Source of the DNA: Bacteroidales bacterium | Lineage (GTDB): Bacteria > Bacteroidota > Bacteroidia > Bacteroidales > Bacteroidaceae | NCBI GenBank assembly: GCA_030532685.1 | Contig: JAUNKN010000007.1 | Coordinates: 1-61,451 of the forward strand | Direction of reading: 5' to 3' | Length of the DNA stretch: 61,451 nt | Part shown: positions 1 to 9,274 of the stretch, in pieces | Layout: the number at the start of each line of letters is the position of its first letter | How positions within the stretch are numbered: position 1 is the stretch's first letter | The notes under the pieces: generated by a model | Databases searched by the model: none | What the model saw: the letters and a program-made list of their open reading frames with translations, nothing else | What the model was told of the DNA's origin: nothing | Made by a program: the position numbers and the translations under genes

Positions 1-66
1 CGGATTTATCTAATTATTTCCGCGAGATTATGAAATTAAGTCCGCGGGAATAATTAGATAAATCCG
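1..66. repeat. Long imperfect inverted repeat at the window edge
   Basis: Bases 1-24 and 43-66 are reverse complements with a single mismatch, separated by an 18-nt loop. The right arm ends in an ATCCGCGG motif, and the next bases (about 65-76) restart the pattern CGCGGAAATAAT, so the unit may be tandem and cut by the window edge. No coding sequence overlaps it. It could be the end of a repeat element or a terminator for a gene to the left; it differs from the ACGTAGG palindromes found later in the window. Confidence 0.7.
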
Positions 67-695
67 CGGAAATAATAAACTATCTTCTGACGTTCGTTTT
101 TCTATACGCAGGGTGAGTGCTTTTCCTATCTGTTGAAATGGAAGAGAAAGGGAGGAGAAGCAGGGAGGAAGCTTTAACTTGTTGTTTTGATAAGTAAGGT
201 GTGGGTGCAGAGGGGAGTGGGCGATGTGTCGTGTTTGTGTTTTTATAGTTAAATAGGTGAAATATACACACGGGAGGTACGGAGAAAAACGAAGAGGGTT
301 TGTATAAAAAATGAATTTATGGTGCGATATGCGTTCTTTTGTCGGACGGATGCCAAAGAGGGCTTTTTGTTATTTCTGCTCGACGAATTTCTACCTTGCC
401 CCGTGTTTTTTGTAAACTCGACTGTGTTTTTCTTTTCCAAAATCTCCTCGAGAATGTTTGTTTATTCTTCTTTTATTTATAATTGCGCGTGCACGATGGG
501 TTTTTCCTCCAAAATTCTGACGTTTTTCCTTGTTTAGTAAAAAACTTAATTTGGATTGCGAAAATCGTCACCAGATTTATTTGCTTACACGATTATTTCT
601 ATTAAATTTGCTGCGTCATTGTAGTGCCCTCTTCTCAAGAGGGCTGCTTCTCCCATGCAATAATAAAAACAAAATACAATATCTCAATCAAAACA
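67..695. other. Non-coding gap upstream of the fasciclin/SusCD locus
   Basis: This AT-rich stretch carries only short open frames with no recognisable domain or ribosome-binding context. A weak Bacteroidetes-type promoter may lie at 550-583 (TTTG at 550-553, 22-nt spacer, TTTATTTG at 576-583, one mismatch to TAnnTTTG). A small inverted repeat (CCCTCTTCTCAAGAGGG) lies at about 628-644, between that promoter and the start codon at 696. Confidence 0.4.
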
Positions 696-3600
696 ATGCG
701 TATGAATAACCGTTTTTGCAGGATGGGCACTTCTCTCTTCGGAGCGATGTTGCTGCTTTCGGCCAGCGGCCTTGCATACTCGTGCTCGGACGATTATGAT
801 TTGGACGAGCGCAAGCCTGATTTCTTGGGCGAGAGTATCTACGAAGAGCTGAAGAAAGGTTTCGATAATGGGAAGGTGTCCTTCAATACCACCATTCGTC
901 TTATCGACGACTTGGGCTACACGGATGTGATGGCCAAGACGGGTAGTAAGACTCTTTTTGTGGCGAGTGATGCTGCCTATGAGGAGTTCTTTAAGAACAA
1001 CAAGTGGGGAGTGCGCTCCTACGAGGAGCTGAACGACGCGCAAAAGCGTGTGCTCTTTAACGGAGCGCAGTTCAACAACGCCTACGTGATGGAGATGATG
1101 GCCAATGTCGAAGGTGGCGAGAAGAACCAATGCTTGCGCCAAAATACGGCTGCGGCTGCAACAGACAGCGTGCCCCTTTGGAAAGGTGCAATGCTGCCTA
1201 CTAACTATAACGAGGAAACCATTTTGCAAAATGGTCGCCCCGTCGACAAGGAAAAGAAATTCTGGGCGCGCCATGCTGCTAAGCCTCAAGGCATCTATAT
1301 GGCCATCGACGCGACTACGCCCATGATGACCCACTTCTTGGAAGGACAAATGAAAGAAAAGTCGATTTCCTACGACGACGTTGCTTTCATTTTGGGACGT
1401 AATGAGGTGAAGCCTGGAAAGTCTTTCGTCTTTGATGCCGAAGTGGTCAAGCAAGATGTGGTGTGCTTGAATGGTTATTTTCATCAGCTGGATCGCGTGC
1501 TCGTACCCCCCAGCAATATGGCCGAGGAAATTCGTCTAAATCCCTCTACTCAGATATTTAGCCATATCCTCGACCGTTTCAGTGCGCCCTATTATGATGG
1601 CAATCTGACAGCCAACTTCAAGGCTCTTTATGGTCTTGAAAAAACCGACTCGGTGTTTGAGAAACGCTATTTCTCGATTCACTCCGCTAAGGGACGTACG
1701 GTATTGGCTCCCGACGAAACGGCACTGAGTGCAACTTTCCCTCGCTTGAACTTCGACCCAGGTTGGAATGCACTGAGTGCGAGCACGACAGAAAGTAAGG
1801 AGCGCAACATGAGCGCGATGTTTGTGCCCAACGACGAGGCGCTCAAAGCCTATTTCTTGCAGGAAAACGGCCGCGTTCTGATGGAGCGCTATGCCACGAA
1901 GAAGCCCGTGACCGAAGAAAATTTGGTGTACAATATTGACCAAATCCCCTTGGATGTAATCCAGGCTTTGGTGAACAACTTGATGAAGAGCTCCTTCAAC
2001 GAAACGGTGCCTTCAAAGTATTTCACCATCATGAACGACGCTCGCGACCAGATGTTTACCATCAAAGACTATCCCACGGTCGAGAGCTATAAGAACGCAT
2101 TTGAAAAGGCTATTTTGGCCAATAATGGTGTGGTCTACGTGATGAAGAAGGTGATTTCGCCTGCCGACTATGCCTCGGTTATTGCTCCTGCTTTGTATAG
2201 CGACAGAGCCCAAGTGGTGCGTACGGTGGTGCGTGCAGACGATAGCTTTATTCAGGGTAACTCCTTCAACTCTGCACCTTTGAAGCAGTATTTCTCGACC
2301 TACTTGAAGGCCATGCAAAGCCGCTTCTCTTTCTTCATTCCTACCGATGACGGATTGAAAGATATTGGCTATGTAGACCCCGCAACGGTGGTGCAACTCA
2401 ATAAGAGCCGTCACCGCATTTATAGCTGGTCGCCTGGTCAAACAGGAGCTGCCAACGCTGTGAAGATTGGTGTAGACCAATTTGGCTACCTCTATGATGA
2501 AGCTACCGGACTTCGTGTCGAGACCGGGGCTCGTCCTACCGATAAGGACTCTCGCGCCGTGCAGGTTATTTCTTCGGGCAATGGCTTGGTGAAGAAAAAC
2601 TTGCTCATCGAAATGCTCAACCAGCACATCATTGTCCATGAGAACAACGACAAGGTGGGTGTGCAAGGCCAGCAAAAGTACTTCCTCTCTCGTATGGGAG
2701 CTCCTGTTGTCGTGAAGAAGTACGTCAAGAATGGCGATAATGTCGAGATGGAAGTAAACGGTGGCTATCAGGAACAACTTGCTGGTACGCCTGCCGCTCA
2801 CAATTGCCGCGTAGTAGAAACTTACGACCAGACAGGTGGTGAGGGTGGTTATGGTAATGGTATGACCTATTTTCTCGACCGTCCCATGCAGGCTACCACC
2901 AAGACCACCTATGCCCAAATTCTCGGCATGGAAGAGGGCGTGAAGTTCCGCGAACTTTGCATGGGAGTGAACGACGATTTGCTCCAAAAGGCTGGCTTCC
3001 GCGATGCTATCGATGCCTCTAAAATAAAGGACGATGAGAAAAAGAGAGAGTGGAAGCGCCTCACGTCTAAGTACAAGATTTTCTTGCGCGGTGACAACAA
3101 TACGACGGGCAATGGCGACTACAATGTACCCGACATTGACTCCAAGACGCCCAACCACCTCGTACGCTTCTTCAACAACTACCGCTACACGGTCTATGTG
3201 CCCAGCAATGCTGCTGTACAAGCCGAAATCGATAGAGGCCTGCCTACCTGGGAGAGCATTGAAGCTTTCCTCAACGAGAAGCTCCAAGAAGTGCCCAAAT
3301 TGACTGATAACAAGAGCAACCAAGCCGAAGTGGATCGCATCACGAAAGAAAATGAAGCGGTGAAGACTAAAGCTAAGGCTATGGTGGTGACCTTGGTGAA
3401 CTTCTTGAAGTATCACTTCCAAGACGAAAGTCTCTTTGTGGACAATGTGGAACGTACCGCTGCCTATATGACGGCTTGCGTCGATGAGGAAAGCAAGGTT
3501 TATGTGGCACTGGATGTGAAGCAAACTCCTGGTGCTTTGAATGTTACGGACAAAGCTGGACGCACGGTGAGTATCAATACTGCCAAGTGCAACCTCATGG

Positions 3601-3788
3601 CTCGCGACACGAATTTTGATGTTTTGGGCAATACGCCCAACTACATTCGCAGTAGTTCTTATGTCGTTGCTCACCAAATCGACAAGGCTTTGGTCTTCGA
3701 CAAGAAGCTGGCTGACAGCTACACCAATGCCTGGTCGAGCCTGAGCAGAGCTAAATCCTTTGTTGCCAAGTACAACCCCAAAGACTAA
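696..3788 (+). CDS. Multi-domain fasciclin (FAS1) surface lipoprotein
   Basis: A protein of 1030 residues starting at ATG 696. The frame is open from 624, but the start at 696 gives a normal N-terminus: basic MRMNNRF, then a hydrophobic stretch, then Cys followed by SDDYD. The acidic residues after Cys resemble the Bacteroidetes surface-export signal, although Tyr at -2 makes the lipobox non-canonical. FAS1-like repeats lie at roughly residues 45-265, 280-500, 500-720 and 735-1025; each has the TxFVxxDxAxxxF type of motif (TLFVASDAAYEEF, AMFVPNDEALKAYF, FFIPTDDGLKDIG, TVYVPSNAAVQAEI). FAS1 domains are usually adhesive. It lies 12 nt ahead of a susC-like gene, so it is probably an accessory outer-membrane lipoprotein of that transporter. 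The ligand is unknown. Confidence 0.85.
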   Translation: MRMNNRFCRMGTSLFGAMLLLSASGLAYSCSDDYDLDERKPDFLGESIYEELKKGFDNGKVSFNTTIRLIDDLGYTDVMAKTGSKTLFVASDAAYEEFFKNNKWGVRSYEELNDAQKRVLFNGAQFNNAYVMEMMANVEGGEKNQCLRQNTAAAATDSVPLWKGAMLPTNYNEETILQNGRPVDKEKKFWARHAAKPQGIYMAIDATTPMMTHFLEGQMKEKSISYDDVAFILGRNEVKPGKSFVFDAEVVKQDVVCLNGYFHQLDRVLVPPSNMAEEIRLNPSTQIFSHILDRFSAPYYDGNLTANFKALYGLEKTDSVFEKRYFSIHSAKGRTVLAPDETALSATFPRLNFDPGWNALSASTTESKERNMSAMFVPNDEALKAYFLQENGRVLMERYATKKPVTEENLVYNIDQIPLDVIQALVNNLMKSSFNETVPSKYFTIMNDARDQMFTIKDYPTVESYKNAFEKAILANNGVVYVMKKVISPADYASVIAPALYSDRAQVVRTVVRADDSFIQGNSFNSAPLKQYFSTYLKAMQSRFSFFIPTDDGLKDIGYVDPATVVQLNKSRHRIYSWSPGQTGAANAVKIGVDQFGYLYDEATGLRVETGARPTDKDSRAVQVISSGNGLVKKNLLIEMLNQHIIVHENNDKVGVQGQQKYFLSRMGAPVVVKKYVKNGDNVEMEVNGGYQEQLAGTPAAHNCRVVETYDQTGGEGGYGNGMTYFLDRPMQATTKTTYAQILGMEEGVKFRELCMGVNDDLLQKAGFRDAIDASKIKDDEKKREWKRLTSKYKIFLRGDNNTTGNGDYNVPDIDSKTPNHLVRFFNNYRYTVYVPSNAAVQAEIDRGLPTWESIEAFLNEKLQEVPKLTDNKSNQAEVDRITKENEAVKTKAKAMVVTLVNFLKYHFQDESLFVDNVERTAAYMTACVDEESKVYVALDVKQTPGALNVTDKAGRTVSINTAKCNLMARDTNFDVLGNTPNYIRSSSYVVAHQIDKALVFDKKLADSYTNAWSSLSRAKSFVAKYNPKD

Positions 3789-3800
3789 TCTCCCGCCATC

Positions 3801-6800
3801 ATGATAATCTCTAAGCATATTATAACCCCCGCTCTTGCACTTTGCTGTACAGTTGCCTTTGCACAGCAGAAGCGCATTTCGGGACACGTATTCAGTAAGA
3901 GCGATGGCCCCGTGGTCATGGCCAACGTGGTCGAGAAGGATAAGAGTAATCGTGTGGTATCGGCTGCACAGACCGATATGAGCGGTAACTTCTCGATGAC
4001 CATCAAGAATCCCGCCAACCGCCTCGAAATATCTTATATTGGCTACGAAACGGTAACGCTCTCCATCGGTGCACGTACTTCGTTTCGTGTCGAGATGCAC
4101 GACCGTCCTAGAACCTTTGATGCAGCTATCGTCAAGACAAAGCGTGTGGTGAAGAGCAATGGTCTGAGCATCCCCGAGCGTGAAATCTCGACGGCTACAC
4201 AAACCCTCAACATGGACAACATGGAGGGCCTTTCTTTCGAAACCGCTGGTGAAGCTCTGCAAGGACAAATTGCAGGTCTCGACATCGTGGCCAACTCTGG
4301 TAACCTGGGTGCTGGTACCTCAATGCGTATGCGTGGTGTAAGCTCCATCAACGGTAACCAAGAACCCCTCATTGTGGTAGACAACTACCCCTTGGAAAAC
4401 TACAATACCAACGAACTGGACCTTGGTAATTTGGAAAACCAAGAGCAATTTGCCAACCTGCTCCAGGTGGCTCCTGAGGATATTGCTACCATTAAGGTGC
4501 TGAAGGATGCCGCTGCTACGGCTATTTGGGGTGCTCGCGGTTCTAATGGTGTAATTGAGATTACTACGCGTCGTGGACGTCGTGGTAAGACTACCGTCAA
4601 CTTTAGCTATCGTTTCTCTGGTTCTTGGCAACCAGAGGGAATGAATATGCTCGATGGTGACGGCTACTCGATGATGCTCAAAGAGGCTTACTTCAATCCC
4701 AAACAAAGTGACAATGCTTCGAGCTTTGTGGAGTTGATGTACTTGCGTACGAGCCACCCTGCCTACTATGCCAACTATAATAAGAATACCGATTGGATTG
4801 GTGCGGTGACTCAAATGGGACAAACGCACAACTATGGTGTGAATATTTCTGGTGGTGGTGAAAAGGCTACTTTCCGTGTGTCGGGTACTTTTGATAACGA
4901 ACGAGGAACGATTATCAAGCAGAGCTTGAATCGTTTCACGACTCGTCTTGCCTTGGACTATTGGGTGAGCGACCGCATCAAGTTTACCTCTAACTTTGCC
5001 CTTACCTATACCAAGAACAACAAAAACTATGGTAATGACATCATGGGACGTGCCTATAAGGCAATGCCCAATATGGCCATTAACCGCTGGGAGTGGGATG
5101 CCGACCGTAAGGAATTCTTCGATACGGGCGACTTCTACTTGATGCCTCCTGCTGCTCCTGAAGCCTATAAGGCCGTGTTGCTCTCGAACAACTCGGGATG
5201 GAGTTCGCACTACTTGTCGGATATGGTGAGCAACGGTAACCCCGTGGCTATCGCCAATTTGGCTTGGGAGCGTTTGAGCACCTATACGATCAATCCTCAG
5301 TTCTCTATCGAGTACAAACTGTTGGGTAAGAACGATGAAGAAACTCAGCTCAACTATAAGGGTGATGTTTACATCAATGCTTACACGGAGTCGAAAGCTG
5401 CTTACAAACCACACGCACTTTCGTCTGATTCGTGGGACAAGGAGGTAGATATTACAGCCAACGACGAATTTAAGAACTTTGCTTTCACTACTCGTCACGA
5501 GCTGGTGTTCCGTCCTTACTTCGAGAACGAAAAACATGCTTTGCAGATGTTGGGACGTTTTGAGGTCAATAGCAGCAACTCTACTTCCCAAGGTTTGAAA
5601 TCTACGGGTATTTCTGGCGGTATCACCGACCCCACTGTGCCTGGTTTCTTGGCCAATAGTTATACCTCAACCGGACGCGGTCGCAGCATGAGTGCGACAG
5701 GTTCGGTGCACTATAGCTATGGCTCGAAGTATAGCTTTGACTTTACGATTCGTGCCGATGGTATGACAAAGTTTGGTGCAGGAAACAAATGGGGAGTATT
5801 CCCTGGTGTGTCTGCACGTTGGAATATTTCGGACGAAAACTTCTTCAAGCCTCTAACAAAGTACATCAATATGCTCTCTTTCCGTCCAGGTTGGGGTGTT
5901 AATGGTAATGCTTGGTTTGGCGAAGGCTTGATTTACAATAAGTATGGTTCCTATGGTTACTACGCTGGCACTCAGGGTATTGCTCCGAGCAACTTGCGTC
6001 TTACGCAAATACGCTGGGAGAAGACCTCTTCGTGGAACCTTGGTTTTGACTTGAAGCTCTTTGACGATTTGCTTCAATTTGACTTCAATGTCTACAAAAA
6101 GTACACAAGCGACTTGATGATGTCTAACGTACGTGTACCTTCTTCGACTGGTTTCAACTCCATTGCCAATGCTAACGTAGGTGCGCTCGAAAACACAGGT
6201 TGGGAGCTCTACTTCCATACTAAGCCCATTTTCAAAGTGGGTAAGTTTGATGTGACCCTTCGTGCCAACTTGGCTCAAAACTTGAACCTCATCACGGAGA
6301 TGGACGCAAGCGTATTGGCTTCGATGAACGGAGAATACAACTATGATAACGAAAGCTACATGAGCCGTGTACAAATCGGTCATGCTTTGGGTGGAATTTA
6401 TGGTTTCCGTTACAAGGGCATCTATGCTTATGACTATGATCACTCTGGGTATTTCCAAAATCCAGAACGCAATAAGTACACTGATGCCGATGGCAATCCC
6501 AACATCGCTTCTGCTTATGCTGGAACTCCCAAGGGGACAGCGCCTATTGCTCGCGATGCTCAAGGAAATGTGATCTATGACAAGGCGGGTAATCCTCTGC
6601 CTATGATGTTCAACTATGGTGGTAAAAACTACCGCTTTGAAGGTGGTGATGTGATGTATGAAGACGTCAACCATGACGGTCAAATAGACGAGTTGGACAT
6701 CGTTTACTTGGGCTCTTCCAATCCTAAATTCAATGGTGGTTTTGGCTTTGACTTCCGTTATGGCCGCTGGACTTTGAAGACAAACTTCAACTTCCGTGTG

Positions 6801-7220
6801 GGCAACATGGTGGTGAACAAGGCCAAGATGGCTGCCGAGAGCATGCGTACGAACAACAACCAATTGGCTTCGGTGAACTGGCGCTGGCGCAAGAATGGGG
6901 ATGTGACTGAAATTCCTCGTGCCAAGAATGCTAACGCTGGTGTTTCTTACAATGCGCTCAGCTCCGATCGCTATGTGGAGGCTGCCGACTTCTTGCGTTT
7001 CCAGTATGTACAGCTCGGCTACTCAATCGATCCTAAGAAACTCAAACGATATGGATTGACGAACTTGCGTATCTCGGCTTCTGGTAATAACCTGATCTTC
7101 TGGACGAAGTATTCAGGAGTAGATCCAGAGCACAGCCAGAGCGGTTACTCTCCTGCTTTTGACAACTCGAAGACTCCTCGTTCGCGCTCTTTTACTTTCA
7201 GCTTGAATTTTGGATTTTAA
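3801..7220 (+). CDS. SusC/RagA-like TonB-dependent outer-membrane transporter
   Basis: A protein of 1139 residues with a signal peptide ending near AFAQQ, a carboxypeptidase-regulatory-like beta-sandwich (about residues 24-110; GHVFSKSDGPVVMANVV...), a plug domain (about 125-255; ALQGQIAGLDIV, MRMRGVSSINGNQEPLIVVD, WGARGSNGVIEITTRRG) and a 22-strand-type barrel ending in an aromatic residue (SFTFSLNFGF). An EF-hand-like loop DVNHDGQIDELD sits near residue 953, as in many SusC proteins. There is no STN domain, so signalling to an anti-sigma factor is not expected. The usual VVxGYGxQ stretch before the plug is replaced by KTKRVVKSNG. It pairs with the SusD-like gene 63 nt downstream. The substrate is unknown. 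Confidence 0.93.
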   Translation: MIISKHIITPALALCCTVAFAQQKRISGHVFSKSDGPVVMANVVEKDKSNRVVSAAQTDMSGNFSMTIKNPANRLEISYIGYETVTLSIGARTSFRVEMHDRPRTFDAAIVKTKRVVKSNGLSIPEREISTATQTLNMDNMEGLSFETAGEALQGQIAGLDIVANSGNLGAGTSMRMRGVSSINGNQEPLIVVDNYPLENYNTNELDLGNLENQEQFANLLQVAPEDIATIKVLKDAAATAIWGARGSNGVIEITTRRGRRGKTTVNFSYRFSGSWQPEGMNMLDGDGYSMMLKEAYFNPKQSDNASSFVELMYLRTSHPAYYANYNKNTDWIGAVTQMGQTHNYGVNISGGGEKATFRVSGTFDNERGTIIKQSLNRFTTRLALDYWVSDRIKFTSNFALTYTKNNKNYGNDIMGRAYKAMPNMAINRWEWDADRKEFFDTGDFYLMPPAAPEAYKAVLLSNNSGWSSHYLSDMVSNGNPVAIANLAWERLSTYTINPQFSIEYKLLGKNDEETQLNYKGDVYINAYTESKAAYKPHALSSDSWDKEVDITANDEFKNFAFTTRHELVFRPYFENEKHALQMLGRFEVNSSNSTSQGLKSTGISGGITDPTVPGFLANSYTSTGRGRSMSATGSVHYSYGSKYSFDFTIRADGMTKFGAGNKWGVFPGVSARWNISDENFFKPLTKYINMLSFRPGWGVNGNAWFGEGLIYNKYGSYGYYAGTQGIAPSNLRLTQIRWEKTSSWNLGFDLKLFDDLLQFDFNVYKKYTSDLMMSNVRVPSSTGFNSIANANVGALENTGWELYFHTKPIFKVGKFDVTLRANLAQNLNLITEMDASVLASMNGEYNYDNESYMSRVQIGHALGGIYGFRYKGIYAYDYDHSGYFQNPERNKYTDADGNPNIASAYAGTPKGTAPIARDAQGNVIYDKAGNPLPMMFNYGGKNYRFEGGDVMYEDVNHDGQIDELDIVYLGSSNPKFNGGFGFDFRYGRWTLKTNFNFRVGNMVVNKAKMAAESMRTNNNQLASVNWRWRKNGDVTEIPRAKNANAGVSYNALSSDRYVEAADFLRFQYVQLGYSIDPKKLKRYGLTNLRISASGNNLIFWTKYSGVDPEHSQSGYSPAFDNSKTPRSRSFTFSLNFGF

Positions 7221-7252
7221 ACAAAAGTAGTTCGTAGATAGCATCATGTAAA

Positions 7253-7269
7253 AGTGTCGTTAAGACACT
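7253..7269 (+). other. Small hairpin between susC-like and susD-like genes
   Basis: AGTGTC-GTTAA-GACACT forms a 6-bp stem with a 5-nt loop about 15 nt before the downstream start codon. It may modulate expression of the SusD-like gene relative to the SusC-like gene, but it is short enough to be chance. Confidence 0.3.
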
Positions 7270-7283
7270 CAAACTAATACATC

Positions 7284-9263
7284 ATGAAAAGAAATTTCTT
7301 CAAAATGTTCCTCCTTGCTGGAGCCACAGCTTTGACAGGTATCTTCGCTTCGTGCGAAGATTACCTCACGCTGTATCCTACAGACTCTATTACGGGAGAG
7401 GACTTCTGGACCACAAGCAATGACGTGAACAACGTTCGTGCGGCGGCTTATTACCAGCTCACACAGTGTGAAAAGAACATTGTGGACTGGGGAGAGTTGC
7501 GCTCGGACAACGTAACGCTCAATGATCCTAAAAAGACAGAATACCGTTTCTTGCAGGAAGGAGTATTGCAACCCATTGAAGGGATGTTTAGTTGGGCGAA
7601 TATGTACAAAGGCATCAACCTTTGTAATGAGGTGTTGGAAAATGGCCAACGCATGATCGACCAAAATATCGACCCTTCTTTCACGCGCAACAATTGGCTT
7701 TCGATCAAAGCCGAAATGATTTCGCTTCGTGCACTCTATTATTTCTACCTCGTACGTGCTTATCGCAATGTTCCTTTGGTGATGAAGTCGGTAAGTACTG
7801 ATAAGGAAGCTTTGGAGGCACGTGTGGAAGCTACTCCTGGACATGTGATTTTGGACACGATGATTCAACAAGTCAAGGAAGCTCAAGCTTATGCAAACCA
7901 GGCTTACGGTTCGATCATAGATGATAAGGGGCGCTGGACAGTGACTTCTATGAATGCGTTGCTGGCCGATATGTCCATGTGGAGAGCTTGCATGGTGATG
8001 GGAGCTAGAACGAAAGCTGGCTTGGCCAGTGACTCTAGCTTCTTGATTAAAAATAAAGAGGGAGTAACCCTTACTGCCGATCAAGAAAAAGCATTGAGTA
8101 CAGAACTGCTTTTGAATACGGTAAAGTATTGCGACGCAGTGCTGAATCGTATGAAGAATGAGTATGACACTCGTGTCAAAACTCAATTCTTTGCTACGGA
8201 AAAAGAGCGTACGCAGCCTTTCCCTTTATATCAAAATGCGGAGACGGAAGCTTTCCTTGTAACAGATATTCCTTATAGAGAAGTGTTTGGAGAAAAAAAC
8301 TCGTTTGAAAGTGTTTTTGAACTGCAGCACGATGCCAACAATAACCGTAATAGTACTTTTTCTACCTATTATTATGGTAATCCTGACGGATCGTTTAGAG
8401 CAGGAATTATGGTGGCCAACCCCGCTTTGTTCTCTGTAGCCACTTCGGTCGATCCCATTAAAGGCTATGGTAAAACCGATATGCGCTTCTTGAGTTACGG
8501 ATTGTATGACTTGGGAAGTAGTACTTTCTCCAATACGACCCCAATTATCAAGGGAGTAACAAAGGGCATGATTTCTGCCGATCGCAAGGATATGCTCAAA
8601 GGAACATCTTCGTTGTATGTTTTCCGTAATCACAACGCGATGGATGCGAGCTGGCCTATTTATCGCTTGGCCGATATCATGTTGATGAAGGCCGAAGCAA
8701 TTGCTCGCTTGCGCACCAGCTATATCGGAAATAATACGTATAGTGCTAGAGAGGCTTATCTCTTGGTAGACCAGCTTTTTGCTCGTAACAATCCAGGTGT
8801 AGACTCTATTGATAATCAGTCTACAGAGTACAGTATCCGTTTGCGTCAACGTTCTGATGTAGAACGCAAGGCTTGGTCGACACTCACAGGAGCTGAGCAA
8901 CAGACCATTAACGAACAATTGGCACAACGTCACCCCGGATTCTCTGGTGCTACGGGATCGTCTGCATTGCTTCACTGCATTTATGCTGAGCGTCAACGTG
9001 AGTTCTTGGGAGAAGGTAAGCGTTGGTTCGATCTCGTTCGTGAGTGTGAGTTCCGTGCCCATAAAGATGCTACCAAAGATGTGTTGAACGACTGGATGAA
9101 TGCTTCGAGTATTGTTCGTAACCGCTTACGTACATATTGGTCGCTCTACAATCCGATTCACTCTGAGGAGCTCAAAGTAAATAGTCCCAAGTATGGCAAT
9201 AAGAATGGTAAGCTTGTGCAAAATGAGGCTTGGGAAATCTATATGCCTAAAATGTCCAACTAA
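7284..9263 (+). CDS. SusD/RagB-like outer-membrane substrate-binding lipoprotein
   Basis: A lipoprotein of 659 residues (lipobox TGIFASC followed by EDYLTLYPTDSI). The start of the mature protein, CEDYLTLYPTD, is typical of SusD, as are the early VRAAAYYQL helix and the C-terminal ERQREFLGEGKRWFDLVR motif (about residues 570-590). SusD proteins cap the SusC barrel at the cell surface and contribute to ligand capture. It directly follows the susC-like gene and is 11 nt ahead of a second FAS1 lipoprotein, so these are almost certainly cotranscribed. No PUL enzyme is near, so the cargo may be a peptide, glycoprotein or other ligand and not a plant glycan; that part is inference. Confidence 0.93.
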   Translation: MKRNFFKMFLLAGATALTGIFASCEDYLTLYPTDSITGEDFWTTSNDVNNVRAAAYYQLTQCEKNIVDWGELRSDNVTLNDPKKTEYRFLQEGVLQPIEGMFSWANMYKGINLCNEVLENGQRMIDQNIDPSFTRNNWLSIKAEMISLRALYYFYLVRAYRNVPLVMKSVSTDKEALEARVEATPGHVILDTMIQQVKEAQAYANQAYGSIIDDKGRWTVTSMNALLADMSMWRACMVMGARTKAGLASDSSFLIKNKEGVTLTADQEKALSTELLLNTVKYCDAVLNRMKNEYDTRVKTQFFATEKERTQPFPLYQNAETEAFLVTDIPYREVFGEKNSFESVFELQHDANNNRNSTFSTYYYGNPDGSFRAGIMVANPALFSVATSVDPIKGYGKTDMRFLSYGLYDLGSSTFSNTTPIIKGVTKGMISADRKDMLKGTSSLYVFRNHNAMDASWPIYRLADIMLMKAEAIARLRTSYIGNNTYSAREAYLLVDQLFARNNPGVDSIDNQSTEYSIRLRQRSDVERKAWSTLTGAEQQTINEQLAQRHPGFSGATGSSALLHCIYAERQREFLGEGKRWFDLVRECEFRAHKDATKDVLNDWMNASSIVRNRLRTYWSLYNPIHSEELKVNSPKYGNKNGKLVQNEAWEIYMPKMSN

Positions 9264-9274
9264 CGAAGACAGCC

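Noticed and set aside
2013-4268. A 751-residue minus-strand open frame
   Set aside because: Antisense to the fasciclin and SusC genes, spanning both; low-complexity His/Val-rich translation typical of shadow frames.
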